DNA of 50,310 nt, from contig NZ_JGZP01000028.1 of the NCBI RefSeq assembly GCF_000741785.1, forward strand, positions 1-50,310, written 5' to 3'. Position numbers and translations under genes: made by a program. Position 1 is the stretch's first letter. Every line of letters begins with the position of its first letter. Of the stretch, positions 35,031-44,838 are shown one piece after another. Below the pieces are notes generated by a model. That model was not told the DNA's origin. It ran no database searches and saw only the letters and a program-made list of their open reading frames with translations. Source of the stretch: Bifidobacterium stellenboschense (GTDB lineage Bacteria; Actinomycetota; Actinomycetes; Actinomycetales; Bifidobacteriaceae).

Positions 35031-37163
35031 ATGGCACAGTACGCAGGCACACCCGCCGAGCCGGCCCCGCCGTGCCCCGATCTGCCGGTGTACGCCGGCG
35101 ACGATCTGGGCGCGCGTCCGGACGCCGCAGGCACCACGTTCCGCGTGTGGGCGCCGACCGCGTCCGGCGTGACGCTGCGGCTGTTCCGCTACGGTTCGGA
35201 CGCCGAGTCCGCCGTCGAGGAGCCCGAGACATCCGTCGACAACGACACGATGTCCGCAGGCGACCGTCCCGGCCCGTTCGCCTCGCACGAACTCGCACCC
35301 GGCGAGGCCGGTACGTGGGCCGTGCGCTGTGACGGCGTGGGCCACGGCGTCTACTACGACTACGTCGTCCGCTTCCCCGACGGCACGACGAACCGCACCG
35401 CCGACCCGTGGGCGCGCGCGGCCGGCGTGAACGGCCGGCGCAGCATGGTCGTCGACCTCGCGCGCACCGACCCGGACGGCTGGGAGTCCGACCGTCGCCC
35501 GCACGTCGCCAGCCACGACCTCGTCATCTGGGAGACGCATGTCGGCGACTTCAGCGACGACATGCACAGCGGCGTCCCGTTCGAGCATCGCGGCACGTAT
35601 CTCGCGTTCACCTACGATGACACGAGCGTCGACGGCGACGGCGAATTCCCCACCTGCGTCGCCTACCTGAAGCATCTCGGCGTGACCGCCGTCCAGCTCA
35701 TGCCGTTCTACGACTACGGTTCCATCGACGAATCCCTCGCGCACGACGATCCGCGCCACGGGTTCAACTGGGGCTATGATCCGCTCAACTACAACGTGCC
35801 TGAAGGCTCCTACAGCACCGACCCGTTCCACGGCGAAGTGCGCATCCGCGAATGCAAGCGCATGATCCAGGCGCTGCACGCCGCCGGCATCAAGGTCATC
35901 ATGGACGTGGTCTACAACCACATGTTCTCCGCCGACAACTGGTTCGAACGCATGATTCCCGGATACGCGCTGCGCCGCCGCATCGACGGCACGCTCGCCG
36001 ACGGCTCCGGCTGCGGCAACGACGTCGCCACCGAACATCCGATGATGCGCCGGTATATCGTCGATTCCGTCGCCTACTGGGCGCGCGAATACCATATCGA
36101 CGGATTCCGCTTCGACCTGATGGGCCTCATCGACGTGGACACGATGAACGCGATCCGCACCGCGCTCGACGAGCTGCCGGGCGGCGCGACGATCCTCATG
36201 CACGGCGAACCGTGGGCGGCGCGCGAGACCGCGCTCGACCCGGCCGCCGGCGTCGTCCTCGCCGACAAGCGCGGCCTGCCGTATCTGAGCCCGCGCATCG
36301 GCGCGTTCTGCGACACGACGCGCGACGCGGTGCGCGGCCACATCTTCTTCCACAAGGAACCCGGGTACCTGTCCGGCGCGGCCGCCGACTACGCCGACGA
36401 CATCCGCCATGCGGCCGACGCGTGGCGCGGCACGCCGCACGAGACCGCGTCCGTCGCGCAGGTCATCCAATACGTCTCCGCCCACGACGACCTCACGTTG
36501 TGGGACAAGCTGTGCGCCGCGATGCGCCGCCTGCCTGCCGAGGCCGATTACGCGGCGGACGGCGAGGCGTGCGCGGACCTCATGGCCGCGAACCGTCTGG
36601 CCGCCGGCATCGTGTTCACCGCCGCCGGCGTGCCGTTCCTGCTGTCCGGCGAGGAGTTCGCCCGCACCAAGCACGGCGACTCCGACTCCTACCGCAGCCC
36701 CGCCGCGCTCAACCGGCTCGACTGGCGTCGCGCGCGGCGGCTCGCGCGCCTCGTCGAGCACTATCGCACGCTCATCGCGTTGCGACGCGGTAACCCCGCG
36801 TACTTCGGCGGCGCGCGCACGATCGTGCCGCGCGACGACGAGGTGGTCGTGTTCCGCGTCGGCGACGACTGCGTGGCCGTCAACCCGACCGACGACGTGC
36901 GCACGCAGCCGACCGTAGCCTTGGAGACGCCCGCCCCGTACGACGAGGTCACGAGAATCGCCCCCGACGACTGGCGGTGCCTCTATTGCGCCGCCGACGG
37001 GTTCGCGTCCGGTCCGGCCGCGGCATGCGATTGGGCTGTTCCGTCCGATGCCGAGCGGGCGTCCGACGACGCGGCCGCCCTGCCGCTGCCGTCCGTGGAG
37101 GATCGCGAGATGCCGCTGCCCCCGTACAGCATCACCGTGTGGAGGAGAAGACGTCATGCCTGA
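35031..37163 (+). CDS. type I pullulanase-like debranching enzyme (GH13, CBM48)
   Basis: The 710-residue cytoplasmic enzyme begins with a CBM48-like domain (TTFRVWAPTASGVTLRLF, residues 35-52). The FNWGYDPLNYNVPEGSYS segment matches the YNWGYDP signature of type I pullulanases, with Phe for the first Tyr. GH13 regions: DVVYNHMFSADNWFE, DGFRFDLMGL (nucleophile Asp), LMHGEPWAA (acid Glu) and YVSAHDDLTLWD (Asp). It would hydrolyse alpha-1,6 branches of imported maltodextrins. AAAGGA precedes the ATG; the stop overlaps the HAD gene by eight bases. Confidence 0.85.
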   Translation: MAQYAGTPAEPAPPCPDLPVYAGDDLGARPDAAGTTFRVWAPTASGVTLRLFRYGSDAESAVEEPETSVDNDTMSAGDRPGPFASHELAPGEAGTWAVRCDGVGHGVYYDYVVRFPDGTTNRTADPWARAAGVNGRRSMVVDLARTDPDGWESDRRPHVASHDLVIWETHVGDFSDDMHSGVPFEHRGTYLAFTYDDTSVDGDGEFPTCVAYLKHLGVTAVQLMPFYDYGSIDESLAHDDPRHGFNWGYDPLNYNVPEGSYSTDPFHGEVRIRECKRMIQALHAAGIKVIMDVVYNHMFSADNWFERMIPGYALRRRIDGTLADGSGCGNDVATEHPMMRRYIVDSVAYWAREYHIDGFRFDLMGLIDVDTMNAIRTALDELPGGATILMHGEPWAARETALDPAAGVVLADKRGLPYLSPRIGAFCDTTRDAVRGHIFFHKEPGYLSGAAADYADDIRHAADAWRGTPHETASVAQVIQYVSAHDDLTLWDKLCAAMRRLPAEADYAADGEACADLMAANRLAAGIVFTAAGVPFLLSGEEFARTKHGDSDSYRSPAALNRLDWRRARRLARLVEHYRTLIALRRGNPAYFGGARTIVPRDDEVVVFRVGDDCVAVNPTDDVRTQPTVALETPAPYDEVTRIAPDDWRCLYCAADGFASGPAAACDWAVPSDAERASDDAAALPLPSVEDREMPLPPYSITVWRRRRHA

Positions 37164-37983
37164 GCCCGTTCGTGAACGCCGCTATGACACGGTGTTCTTC
37201 GACCTGTACGGCACGTTGGTGGACATCCGCACCGACGAGGAGTCGCCGGCCGCGTGGGAGGCGTTGCGCGAGGTGCTGGAGGACCATTCCGGCGTGACGT
37301 TCCGTGACGCGGCCGCGCTCAAGGCCTGGTTCGATACGCTGGCCGCGCCGGTGCTGGCACGGGCGGCCGACGCGCGCGGCGGGAACGCCGAGCCCGACCT
37401 GCTGCCCGTATATGCGGCGTTGGCGGCGGAGCGGACGGTCGTCGACCCCGCCTCTAGGGGTCCGCGGGCGGTCGCGATGGCCGACGTGGGCGAGCTGGCC
37501 AATCTCGGGCCGACGGTGCTGCCGTGGGCCCTGCGGCTGGCGTGGACGTTCCGGCGCGCCAGCACCAACCTGCTGCGTCTCTACCCGGGCGCCGCGGCCA
37601 TGCTCACGCGGCTGCGCGAGGCGGGCCTCACGGTGGTGCTCGTCAGCAACGCGCAATCGGGCTACACGCGGCCGGAACTGCGCTGGCTGGACTTGGAGCC
37701 GCTGTTCGACGGCATCGTCATCTCCAGCGAGGTGGGCGTGCGCAAGCCGTCGCCGGACATCTACCACATCGCGCTGGACGGGGTCCTGGCCGATCCGGGC
37801 CGCACGGTGATGGTCGGCAACGACGAGCGCGCGGACATCCTCGGCGCGAAGGGAGCGGGCATCGACGGCGTCTACCTGCGCACCGCGATCTCCCCGCAGG
37901 ACGATCCGCAGGCCAGCACGCACGCCGTCCTATCCTTGGACGGCCCCGATTATGCTGGGCTCATGGAGTTTCTGGGCGTCTGA
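37156..37983 (+). CDS. HAD superfamily hydrolase (maltodextrin operon)
   Basis: The 275-residue protein shows the HAD motifs: DLYGTLVDI (motif I, nucleophile Asp), VLVSNA (motif II), RKPSPDIY (motif III Lys) and VGNDERADILGAKGAGIDG (motif IV). An all-helical cap lies between motifs I and II. Most members are sugar-phosphate or nucleotide phosphatases; the substrate is not evident. Its start is preceded by GGAGGAG within the end of the pullulanase gene, so it is translated from the same mRNA. Mutase-type function on glucose phosphates is possible but not shown. Confidence 0.85.
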   Translation: MPEPVRERRYDTVFFDLYGTLVDIRTDEESPAAWEALREVLEDHSGVTFRDAAALKAWFDTLAAPVLARAADARGGNAEPDLLPVYAALAAERTVVDPASRGPRAVAMADVGELANLGPTVLPWALRLAWTFRRASTNLLRLYPGAAAMLTRLREAGLTVVLVSNAQSGYTRPELRWLDLEPLFDGIVISSEVGVRKPSPDIYHIALDGVLADPGRTVMVGNDERADILGAKGAGIDGVYLRTAISPQDDPQASTHAVLSLDGPDYAGLMEFLGV

Positions 37984-38048
37984 GCGCCCTGGGGCGTGTC
38001 GGTCGGACGGGCGATGCCGAAAGGGCGTATGAACGCAATGGAGGAACG

Positions 38049-38819
38049 ATGAACGACATCGAAATGGAACGACAGCGCAGGCAGGCCGCGGGCGGCAGGC
38101 GCCGCAAGGGCCTATCCGTGTTCCGGCTCAAGGTGGTCGCCGCGGTGTTCATGGCCCTGTCCGTCGCCTCCACCACGCTCGTGCCGCTGCTGGTCGGCCC
38201 GCCCACGGCGGACAACATGACCGGCCTGACCGTGGCCGTGGTGTGCGAGGTGGCCTCCTGGTGCGCGGTGCCGATCTACGCGTGGCTGCTGGTGAACGGC
38301 CTGAGGCATACGCGCAGCGTGTCCCGCTACGCGCTGCGGCTGCTCGTGCTGGCCGTGGTGTGCGAGGCGCCGTACATGCGGCTCATGACCGGGCACTGGT
38401 TCGACATGCGCGCCCACAACCCGGTGTGGGGCCTGCTGGTGACGCTCGTGGTGCTCGTGGCCGCCGACCGGATTGCGGAGCGGTACGCGGGCGCGCCGCG
38501 CGTGCTGCTCACCGTGGCGGTGGTCGTTGCCGGCGTGCTGTGGGATCTGCTGCTGCGCGTGGGGGTGAGTCAGCAGGTCATGTACACCGGCGTGCTCACG
38601 TTGGCGTTCTCGCTGGTATTCCGCTATCTCGGCGCCCATGAGAACACGATGATGTTCACCGCCGGCCTGCTGGGCGCGGTGATGTGCATCACGCCGGGCG
38701 TGGGCGTGGCGTTCCTGCACTACCGCAACGATGAGCCCGGCTGGCGGCACGCGTGGGCGAAGTGGGTGTTCTACGCGCTCTACCCGGCCATGCTTGCGGC
38801 CGGTTGCCTGATGCTGTGA
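38049..38819 (+). CDS. TraX family membrane protein
   Basis: The 256-residue protein has about seven predicted membrane helices. Motifs CAVPIYAWLLVNGLRHTRS, RLLVLAVVCEAPYMRL and the NPVWGLLVTLVVL stretch match TraX (PF05857), a family first named for F-plasmid pilin acetylation but found in many chromosomes with unknown role. It is the last gene before the convergent regulator, whose stop codon lies 24 bp downstream. GGAGG precedes the ATG. Confidence 0.8.
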   Translation: MNDIEMERQRRQAAGGRRRKGLSVFRLKVVAAVFMALSVASTTLVPLLVGPPTADNMTGLTVAVVCEVASWCAVPIYAWLLVNGLRHTRSVSRYALRLLVLAVVCEAPYMRLMTGHWFDMRAHNPVWGLLVTLVVLVAADRIAERYAGAPRVLLTVAVVVAGVLWDLLLRVGVSQQVMYTGVLTLAFSLVFRYLGAHENTMMFTAGLLGAVMCITPGVGVAFLHYRNDEPGWRHAWAKWVFYALYPAMLAAGCLML

Positions 38820-38843
38820 CCTGCGGCGGCCGTTGATCTGTGG

Positions 38844-39869
38844 CTAGTCCTCCACCGGGGCGTCGGAGCCTCGCAGCACGAGTTGCGCCTCCACCACCTC
38901 GTGCGGCTTGAGCAGCGTCTTGCCGTCGATGAGCTTCAGCGCCTTGGCGGCGGCGGAACGGCCCATCGCGTACGGGTCCTGGCGCATGGTGGTGAGGTTG
39001 ATGGTGTCCGCGTAGGGGCTGTCGTCGAAGCCGACGATCGAATAGTCGCGCGGGGTTCGGTGCCCGTAGCGTCCGAGCTTGATGACGAGCGGGATGGCCA
39101 TCATGTCCATCTGGCAGCAGATGGCGTCCGGGAATTCGTTCAGCGCGAGCAGCGCGGAGAGCGCGGAGTCCGCGAACGCCGGGCCGCGCGGCACGGACAG
39201 CACCCGCCAGTCGAGGTCCGTGTTGCCTTTGTCCTGCGCGCTTTTGCAGGCGCGGATGAAGCCGCGGCTGCGCGCGTCGATGGAGGAGTCGAGCAGGGCG
39301 GCCTCCGAGCATGGGTAGACGATGCGCTTGTGGCCCAGATTGATGAGATGCTGGGCGGCGGTGAACATGCCCTGCTCGTCGTCGATGCTGATGGTCGCGT
39401 CGAAGCCGTCCGAGGAGGGCGTGTTGATGCCGATGATGGGCACGTGGATGCGCTTGAGCTGCTCCACCTCGTGCGGGTCGATGGCGAACGAGGCCACGAA
39501 CACGGCGTCCACGTTGCGCCGGATGGGCAGGTCGCCGAAGAATTCGCGGCGGTTGGCCTCGGTGTCGATGTGCTGGAAGAGGGAGATGTCGTAGCCGGCG
39601 GGGTGCATGACCGATTCGATGCCGGCGAAGGTCTGCGTGTTGAACCAGCTGGTGATCTCCTCGTTCATGAGCATGGCCACGCGGTTGGTGCGCCCGGACT
39701 TGAGCGCGGTGGCGGAGCGGGAGATGTTGAAGTCGAGCCGGTCGGCCACTTCGAGCACCTTGGCGCGGGTCTTCGCGGAGACGAGCTCCGGGCGGGTGAA
39801 GGCGCGGGACACCGTGGAGATGGAGACGCCGGCTTCCTTCGCCACCTCGTGGATGTCTGACTTGGCCAT
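38844..39869 (-). CDS. LacI family regulator of the maltodextrin locus (MalR-like)
   Basis: The 341-residue repressor has the helix-turn-helix SDIHEVAKEAGVSISTVS and hinge SRSATALKSGR, then a LacI effector domain ending in TMRQDPYAMGRSAAAKALKLI. It closes the maltodextrin locus on the minus strand. Perfect GCAAACGTTTGC (40018-40029) and near-perfect GCAAACGTATGC (40084-40095) sites lie in its own upstream region, so autoregulation is likely. Similar sites precede malQ and malE. GGAGGAG before the ATG supports the start at 39869. Confidence 0.88.
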   Translation of the reverse strand: MAKSDIHEVAKEAGVSISTVSRAFTRPELVSAKTRAKVLEVADRLDFNISRSATALKSGRTNRVAMLMNEEITSWFNTQTFAGIESVMHPAGYDISLFQHIDTEANRREFFGDLPIRRNVDAVFVASFAIDPHEVEQLKRIHVPIIGINTPSSDGFDATISIDDEQGMFTAAQHLINLGHKRIVYPCSEAALLDSSIDARSRGFIRACKSAQDKGNTDLDWRVLSVPRGPAFADSALSALLALNEFPDAICCQMDMMAIPLVIKLGRYGHRTPRDYSIVGFDDSPYADTINLTTMRQDPYAMGRSAAAKALKLIDGKTLLKPHEVVEAQLVLRGSDAPVED

Positions 39870-40017
39870 GGTGCTCCTCCTTGCCGTGCGGTGCGTGCGG
39901 GTGCGTGGTCGCGTCTGCCGGCGCGTGCGGTTGCGCCGTGTCGTCCCGTCCGTGCCGCCCGTACCTGTGGGCGATGATACTTCGGTGTGTCGTCGGATGA
40001 CATGACCATCATACGCT

Positions 40018-40095
40018 GCAAACGTTTGCGAAACGTCGCGGGTCGCCATACCGAGCGTGATGCAGTAAGTACTGCACATTGTTGCAAACGTATGC
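40018..40095. promoter_or_regulatory. two LacI-type operators upstream of the regulator gene
   Basis: GCAAACGTTTGC at 40018-40029 is a perfect palindrome; GCAAACGTATGC at 40084-40095 differs at one position. They are 66 bp apart, centre to centre, which would suit loop formation by a LacI-type protein. Confidence 0.7.
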
Positions 40096-40168
40096 ACTCG
40101 ATGGGGGTGAATGGAGACGTATCGACCGCACTTGCGGCGGCATACGTGTCACCGAAACCTCTTTTCAC

Positions 40169-40197
40169 AAACCTGAGCGGACTTCGCTCAGGTTTTT
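40169..40197 (+). terminator. intrinsic terminator upstream of dnaK with no obvious gene before it
   Basis: An 11-bp perfect stem (AAACCTGAGCG) with a five-base loop ends in a T run (TTTTT). The 485-bp gap 39870-40354 shows no convincing gene, but a hairpin (GACGTAT/ATACGTGTC, about 40113-40150) lies just before the terminator. Confidence 0.8.
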
Positions 40198-40232
40198 GTG
40201 TTGAAAGTGGGAATAAAACTTGCGGAGTGGAA

Positions 40233-40253
40233 GTTGAGTGGTGTAGGCTCAAG
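40233..40253. promoter_or_regulatory. HspR operator (HAIR) of the dnaK operon
   Basis: GTTGAGT, a 7-base spacer (GGTGTAG) and GCTCAAG form an inverted repeat matching the HAIR consensus CTTGAGT-N7-ACTCAAG. It lies 102 bp upstream of dnaK. HspR, encoded by the last gene of the operon, would bind here and repress the operon until heat shock. Confidence 0.8.
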
Positions 40254-40354
40254 TTTTGGAACGGCAAAGGGCCGGGCGGTCGGGCCGCACCGATCGCATC
40301 CGGAACTTGAGCGAAGAACGTAAGAACGAACACAAGAACAAAGGAGCACACATT

Positions 40355-42238
40355 ATGGCACGTGCAGTTGGTATCGATCTGGGCACCACGAATTCCTGCA
40401 TCGCCACCCTCGAAGGCGGCGAGCCCACGGTCATCGTCAACGCCGAAGGCGCGCGCACCACGCCGTCCGTGGTCGCGTTCTCCAAGTCCGGCGAGATCCT
40501 CGTCGGCGAGGTCGCCAAGCGTCAGGCCGTGACCAACGTCGACCGCACCATCTCCTCCGTCAAGCGTCACATGGGCACCGACTGGACCGTCGAGATCGAC
40601 GGCAAGAAGTGGACCCCGCAGGAGATCTCCGCGCAGATCCTGATGAAGCTGAAGAGGGACGCTGAAGCCTACCTCGGCGAGCCCGTCACCGACGCCGTCA
40701 TCACCTGCCCGGCGTACTTCAACGACGCCCAGCGTCAGGCCACCAAGGACGCCGGCAAGATCGCCGGCCTGAACGTCCTGCGCATCATCAACGAGCCGAC
40801 CGCGGCCGCGCTGGCCTACGGCCTCGAGAAGGGCAAGGAGGACGAGCGCATCCTGGTCTTCGACCTCGGCGGCGGCACCTTCGATGTCTCCCTGCTGGAG
40901 ATCGGCAAGGACGAGGACGGCTTCTCCACCATCCAGGTGCAGGCCACCAACGGCGACAACCACCTCGGCGGCGACGACTGGGATCAGAAGATCATCGACT
41001 GGCTCGTCACCGAAGTCAAGAACAAGTACGGCATCGACCTGAGCAAGGACAAGATCGCCCTGCAGCGTCTGAAGGAAGCCGCGGAGCAGGCCAAGAAGGA
41101 ACTCTCCTCCTCGACCTCCACCTCCATCTCCATGCAGTACCTGGCCATGACGCCCGACGGTACCCCGGTCCACCTGGACGAGACCCTGACCCGTGCGCAC
41201 TTCGAGGAAATGACCTCCGACCTGCTCGGCCGCTGCCGCACGCCGTTCAACAACGTGCTGCGCGACGCGAACATCTCCGTCGGCCAGATCGACCATGTGG
41301 TGCTCGTCGGCGGTTCCACCCGTATGCCGGCCGTCAAGGAGCTCGTCAAGGAGCTCACCGGCGGCAAGGAAGCGAACCAGTCCGTCAACCCGGATGAGGT
41401 CGTCGCCGTCGGCGCCGCCGTGCAGTCCGGCGTCATCAAGGGCGACCGCAAGGACGTCCTGCTCATCGACGTGACCCCGCTCTCCCTCGGCATCGAGACC
41501 AAGGGCGGCATCATGACCAAGCTCATCGACCGCAACACCGCCATCCCGACCAAGCGTTCCGAGGTGTTCTCCACCGCCGAGGACAACCAGCCGTCCGTGC
41601 TGATCCAGGTCTACCAGGGCGAGCGTGAGTTCGCGCGCGACAACAAGCCGCTCGGCACCTTCGAGCTGACCGGCATCGCTCCGGCCCCGCGTGGCGTCCC
41701 GCAGATCGAGGTCACCTTCGATATCGACGCCAACGGCATCGTGCACGTGTCCGCCAAGGACAAGGGCACCGGCAAGGAGCAGTCGATGACCATCACCGGC
41801 GGTTCCGGCCTGCCGAAGGACGAGATCGACCGCATGGTCAAGGAGGCCGAAGCCCACGAGGCCGAGGACAAGAAGCGCAAGGAGGACGCCGAGACCCGCA
41901 ACCAGGCCGAGTCGTTCGCCTACCAGACCGAGAAGCTCGTCGCCGACAACAAGGACAAGCTCTCCGATGAGGTCGCGAACGAGGTCACCGAGAAGGTCAA
42001 CGCCCTCAAGGAAGCCCTCAAGGGCGACGACATCGAGAAGGTCAAGACCGCTCAGACCGAGCTGATGACCTCCGCCCAGAAGATCGGCCAGGCCCTCTAC
42101 GCCCAGCAGGGCGCGGCGGATGCCGCCGGTGCGGCCGGCGCTGCCGGTGCCGCGGGCGCCGGTCCCGCCTCCAACGGCGGTGACGACGACGTGGTGGACG
42201 CCGAGGTCGTGGACGACGACGACAAGGACAACAAGTAA
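40355..42238 (+). CDS. dnaK: molecular chaperone DnaK (Hsp70)
   Basis: The 627-residue ATP-dependent chaperone has the nucleotide-binding domain from [17 protein letters not shown] (phosphate-1) through [17 protein letters not shown] (phosphate-2) and [16 protein letters not shown] (adenosine), then the substrate domain with [14 protein letters not shown], and a lid with a G/A-rich and D-rich C-terminus. It refolds proteins together with the DnaJ and GrpE encoded downstream. GGAG precedes the ATG at 40355. The HAIR site upstream links it to HspR control. The missing 24-residue segment near residue 80 is typical of Gram-positive DnaK. Confidence 0.98.
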   Translation: MARAVGIDLGTTNSCIATLEGGEPTVIVNAEGARTTPSVVAFSKSGEILVGEVAKRQAVTNVDRTISSVKRHMGTDWTVEIDGKKWTPQEISAQILMKLKRDAEAYLGEPVTDAVITCPAYFNDAQRQATKDAGKIAGLNVLRIINEPTAAALAYGLEKGKEDERILVFDLGGGTFDVSLLEIGKDEDGFSTIQVQATNGDNHLGGDDWDQKIIDWLVTEVKNKYGIDLSKDKIALQRLKEAAEQAKKELSSSTSTSISMQYLAMTPDGTPVHLDETLTRAHFEEMTSDLLGRCRTPFNNVLRDANISVGQIDHVVLVGGSTRMPAVKELVKELTGGKEANQSVNPDEVVAVGAAVQSGVIKGDRKDVLLIDVTPLSLGIETKGGIMTKLIDRNTAIPTKRSEVFSTAEDNQPSVLIQVYQGEREFARDNKPLGTFELTGIAPAPRGVPQIEVTFDIDANGIVHVSAKDKGTGKEQSMTITGGSGLPKDEIDRMVKEAEAHEAEDKKRKEDAETRNQAESFAYQTEKLVADNKDKLSDEVANEVTEKVNALKEALKGDDIEKVKTAQTELMTSAQKIGQALYAQQGAADAAGAAGAAGAAGAGPASNGGDDDVVDAEVVDDDDKDNK

Positions 42239-42249
42239 GGTCCCGTCCG

Positions 42250-42933
42250 ATGGCTGAGTTCAACAAGGACGACTACCTGAACGACCTGCCGAACGCCGAC
42301 GACGCGAAGGACGCCTCCGCGTCGTCGGCCCCGGCCGACACCCCCGCCGACGCGGCCGCCGCCGCGAACGGTGCCGCCGACGCTTCCGCCGACGCGGCCG
42401 CCGCCAAGGGCGATACGAAGGCCGATGCCGCCGAATCCGACAAGGCCGAAGGCGAAACCAAGGCCGAGGACAAGGGCGACGACTCCGACAACACCCTGAC
42501 CCCGCTGGGGCAGGCCAAGAAGGAGGCCGCCGACTACCTCGAGGCGCTGCAGCGCGAGCGTGCGGAGTTCATCAACTACCGCAATCGCGCCAAGAAGGAG
42601 CAGGAACGCTTCCGCCAGCACGGCATCATCGACGTGCTCACCGCGCTGCTGCCCGCGCTCGACGACATCGACCGCATCCGCGCCAACAGCGAGATGGACG
42701 ACTCCTTCAAGGCCGTCGCCGCGAAGATCGACAAGGCGTTCGAGAAGTTCGGCGTCGAGAAGTTCGGCGAGGCCGGCGAGGACTTCGACCCGACCCGCCA
42801 CGACGCGATCCTGCACAAGCCGGACGCGTCCGCCGAGAAGGAAACCGTCGACACGGTCGTGGAGGCAGGCTACCGCATCGGCGACCGCGTGATCCGCGCC
42901 GCCCGCGTCGTCGTCGCCTCCCCGAGCAACTGA
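42250..42933 (+). CDS. grpE: nucleotide exchange factor GrpE
   Basis: The 227-residue protein has an 85-residue low-complexity N-terminus rich in A, D and K, then the helical dimer region ADYLEALQRERAEFINYRNRAKKEQER and the beta-wing with HDAILHKPDASAEKETVDTVVEAGYRIGDRVIRAARVVVA. GrpE exchanges ADP for ATP on DnaK. It begins 11 bp after the dnaK stop, so the two are cotranscribed. The extended acidic N-terminus is longer than in many GrpE proteins but common in actinobacteria. Confidence 0.96.
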   Translation: MAEFNKDDYLNDLPNADDAKDASASSAPADTPADAAAAANGAADASADAAAAKGDTKADAAESDKAEGETKAEDKGDDSDNTLTPLGQAKKEAADYLEALQRERAEFINYRNRAKKEQERFRQHGIIDVLTALLPALDDIDRIRANSEMDDSFKAVAAKIDKAFEKFGVEKFGEAGEDFDPTRHDAILHKPDASAEKETVDTVVEAGYRIGDRVIRAARVVVASPSN

Positions 42934-43036
42934 CCATTCGGCTCCCCTCGCAACAGAGGGGAGCCATTTCATACGAGATACGGCTCATAAGACTCATACG
43001 ACATACGACTCATACGACTCACGAAAGGAGACATGA

Positions 43037-44056
43037 ATGGCTGAGAACGAATGGCTGAACAAAGACTTCTACAAGGTCCTTGGTGTCTCCAAGGACGCCA
43101 CCGACGCCGAAATCACCAAGGCCTACCGCAAGCTGGCCCGCAAATACCACCCCGACCTCAACAAGACGAAGGAGGCGGAGGAGAAGTTCAAGGACATCTC
43201 CGAAGCCTACGACGTGCTGAGCAACAAGGGCAACCGCCAGAAGTACGATGCGATTCGCCAGTTCGGCATGGGCGGGGCCCGCTTCGCCGGCGGTTCCGGC
43301 CAAGGCGGTTTCGACGCCTCCGGATTCTCCGACATCTTCGGTTCGATGTTCGGCGCGGGCGCCGGTACCGGCGGCATGGGCGGCAACGGCTCGCGCATCC
43401 GCTTCTCCACGTCCGGCGGCGGCAACCCGAACCTCAACGACATCTTCTCGATGTTCGGCGGCGCGGGCGCCGGGGCCGGTTCACCCTACGGCGCGTACGG
43501 CGATGCCGGCGGCTACGAGGAGGCCCCTCGGCCCGAACGCGGCAAGGACCGCAACTCGAAGATCGCCCTGACCCTGCGTCAGGCCGCCAAGGGCGCGACT
43601 GTGTCGCTGTCCGTGGGCGGCTCCAAGTTCAAGACCCACATCCCCGCCGGAGTCAAGGACGGCCAGAAGATCCGTCTCGCCGGCAAGGGTCACGCGGGCG
43701 TCAACGGCGGCAAGCACGGCGACCTGTATCTGCAGGTCAACGTCAAGCCCGACGACCGCTTCACGATGCGCGGCCACGACCTCGTCGTGGACCTGCCCGT
43801 GAGCGTGGCCGAGGCCGTCGCCGGCGCGAAGGTCGAAGCGAAGGACATCGACGGCGAGACCGTCACGTTCAAGGTGCCCGCAGGCTCGTCCAGCGGCACC
43901 GAAGTGCGCGTCTCCGGCAAGGGCGTGCAGGCCGGCAATACGCCCGGCGACCTCGTCGGCCGCGTGATGATCCAGGTGCCCGCCAAGCCGGGACTGGTCG
44001 TCAGGCATGCCGCCAAGGAGTTCGACAAGGCCGCCGGCGACTACGTCGAACGCTGA
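43037..44056 (+). CDS. dnaJ: DnaJ-type co-chaperone without zinc finger
   Basis: The 339-residue protein has an N-terminal J domain (residues 9-73) with HPD in [17 protein letters not shown], a long G/F-rich linker (about 75-160) and two C-terminal beta domains ([19 protein letters not shown] and [19 protein letters not shown]). No CxxCxGxG zinc repeats are present, and the protein contains no cysteine in that part, so it is a type II (CbpA-like) J-protein. It stimulates the DnaK ATPase and delivers clients. AAAGGAG precedes the ATG. Confidence 0.93.
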   Translation: MAENEWLNKDFYKVLGVSKDATDAEITKAYRKLARKYHPDLNKTKEAEEKFKDISEAYDVLSNKGNRQKYDAIRQFGMGGARFAGGSGQGGFDASGFSDIFGSMFGAGAGTGGMGGNGSRIRFSTSGGGNPNLNDIFSMFGGAGAGAGSPYGAYGDAGGYEEAPRPERGKDRNSKIALTLRQAAKGATVSLSVGGSKFKTHIPAGVKDGQKIRLAGKGHAGVNGGKHGDLYLQVNVKPDDRFTMRGHDLVVDLPVSVAEAVAGAKVEAKDIDGETVTFKVPAGSSSGTEVRVSGKGVQAGNTPGDLVGRVMIQVPAKPGLVVRHAAKEFDKAAGDYVER

Positions 44057-44106
44057 CGGGCCGGCAACGGCACAGGTATACACATATACACAGGTTCAGG
44101 AGGTGA

Positions 44107-44673
44107 ATGATGGCGAGAATCGCACGTGAGATACGCCAGTTGTACGCGATGTGCGCGGCGGCGCTCGTACTCGGCCGCGCCGACCTCGACGGCGCCGACG
44201 AAGCCGGCTTCGACCTCGAACTGCCCGTGTTCACCGTCGGGCAGGCCGCCGACATCGCCGACATCCACCCGCAGACGCTCCGGCAGTACGACCGGGTCGG
44301 TCTCGTCACGCCGCAACGCACGGAAGGCGGCGCGCGGCGCTACTGCCTGCGCGACATCGACCGTCTCGTGCAGGCGCAACGGCTCAGCCAGTCGGAAGGC
44401 ATCAACCTTGCCGGCGTCACGCGCATCCTGAATCTGCAGGAGGAGAACCGGCAGCTGCGCCGGCAGATTCGGCGTCTGCAGGCGGCCGGCGAGGAGAGCG
44501 TGTTCACCGCCGGCCGCGACGGCGACATCGTCGAAATGCAACGGTCGAACTCCGCGCGCATGTGGCGTCGCGCGATCCGCACGCAGACGCGCGCATTGCC
44601 GGGGCGTGCGCCGCGCCGCACCGGAATCGACCCGGACTCGAAGTCCGTCGTGCTGTACGGTTTCGGAGCCTGA
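44107..44673 (+). CDS. hspR: heat shock repressor HspR (MerR family)
   Basis: The 188-residue protein has a MerR-type DNA-binding domain: PVFTVGQAADIADIHPQTLRQYDRVGLVTPQRTEGGARRYCLRDIDRL, then a coiled-coil LQEENRQLRRQIRRLQ. The PQTLRQYDR.GLV signature is that of HspR, which represses the dnaK operon through HAIR sites. AGGAGG stands before two ATG codons at 44107 and 44110; spacing favours the second. An N-terminal extension of about 40 residues precedes the usual start of the domain, and the C-terminal tail (about 50 residues) is poorly conserved. Confidence 0.93.
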   Translation: MMARIAREIRQLYAMCAAALVLGRADLDGADEAGFDLELPVFTVGQAADIADIHPQTLRQYDRVGLVTPQRTEGGARRYCLRDIDRLVQAQRLSQSEGINLAGVTRILNLQEENRQLRRQIRRLQAAGEESVFTAGRDGDIVEMQRSNSARMWRRAIRTQTRALPGRAPRRTGIDPDSKSVVLYGFGA

Positions 44674-44838
44674 GGCCGCTCGGACTCGCGGATTGCACGA
44701 TTCCGGCGGTCCTCCGAATGATTCCGCAACGATCCGTGTCGTGCCTGTCGCGCTGATTTGGTGAGATGGGAAGCGGAACGGCCGTCGGCGCGCACCTGTC
44801 GCCGGCAGCCGCCGACAGGTCGACCGGACGGAGGAAAT

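Noticed and set aside
39987..40310. 107-codon plus-strand frame between the regulator and dnaK
   Set aside because: It crosses the operators, a terminator and the HAIR site, has no ribosome site, and matches no family.
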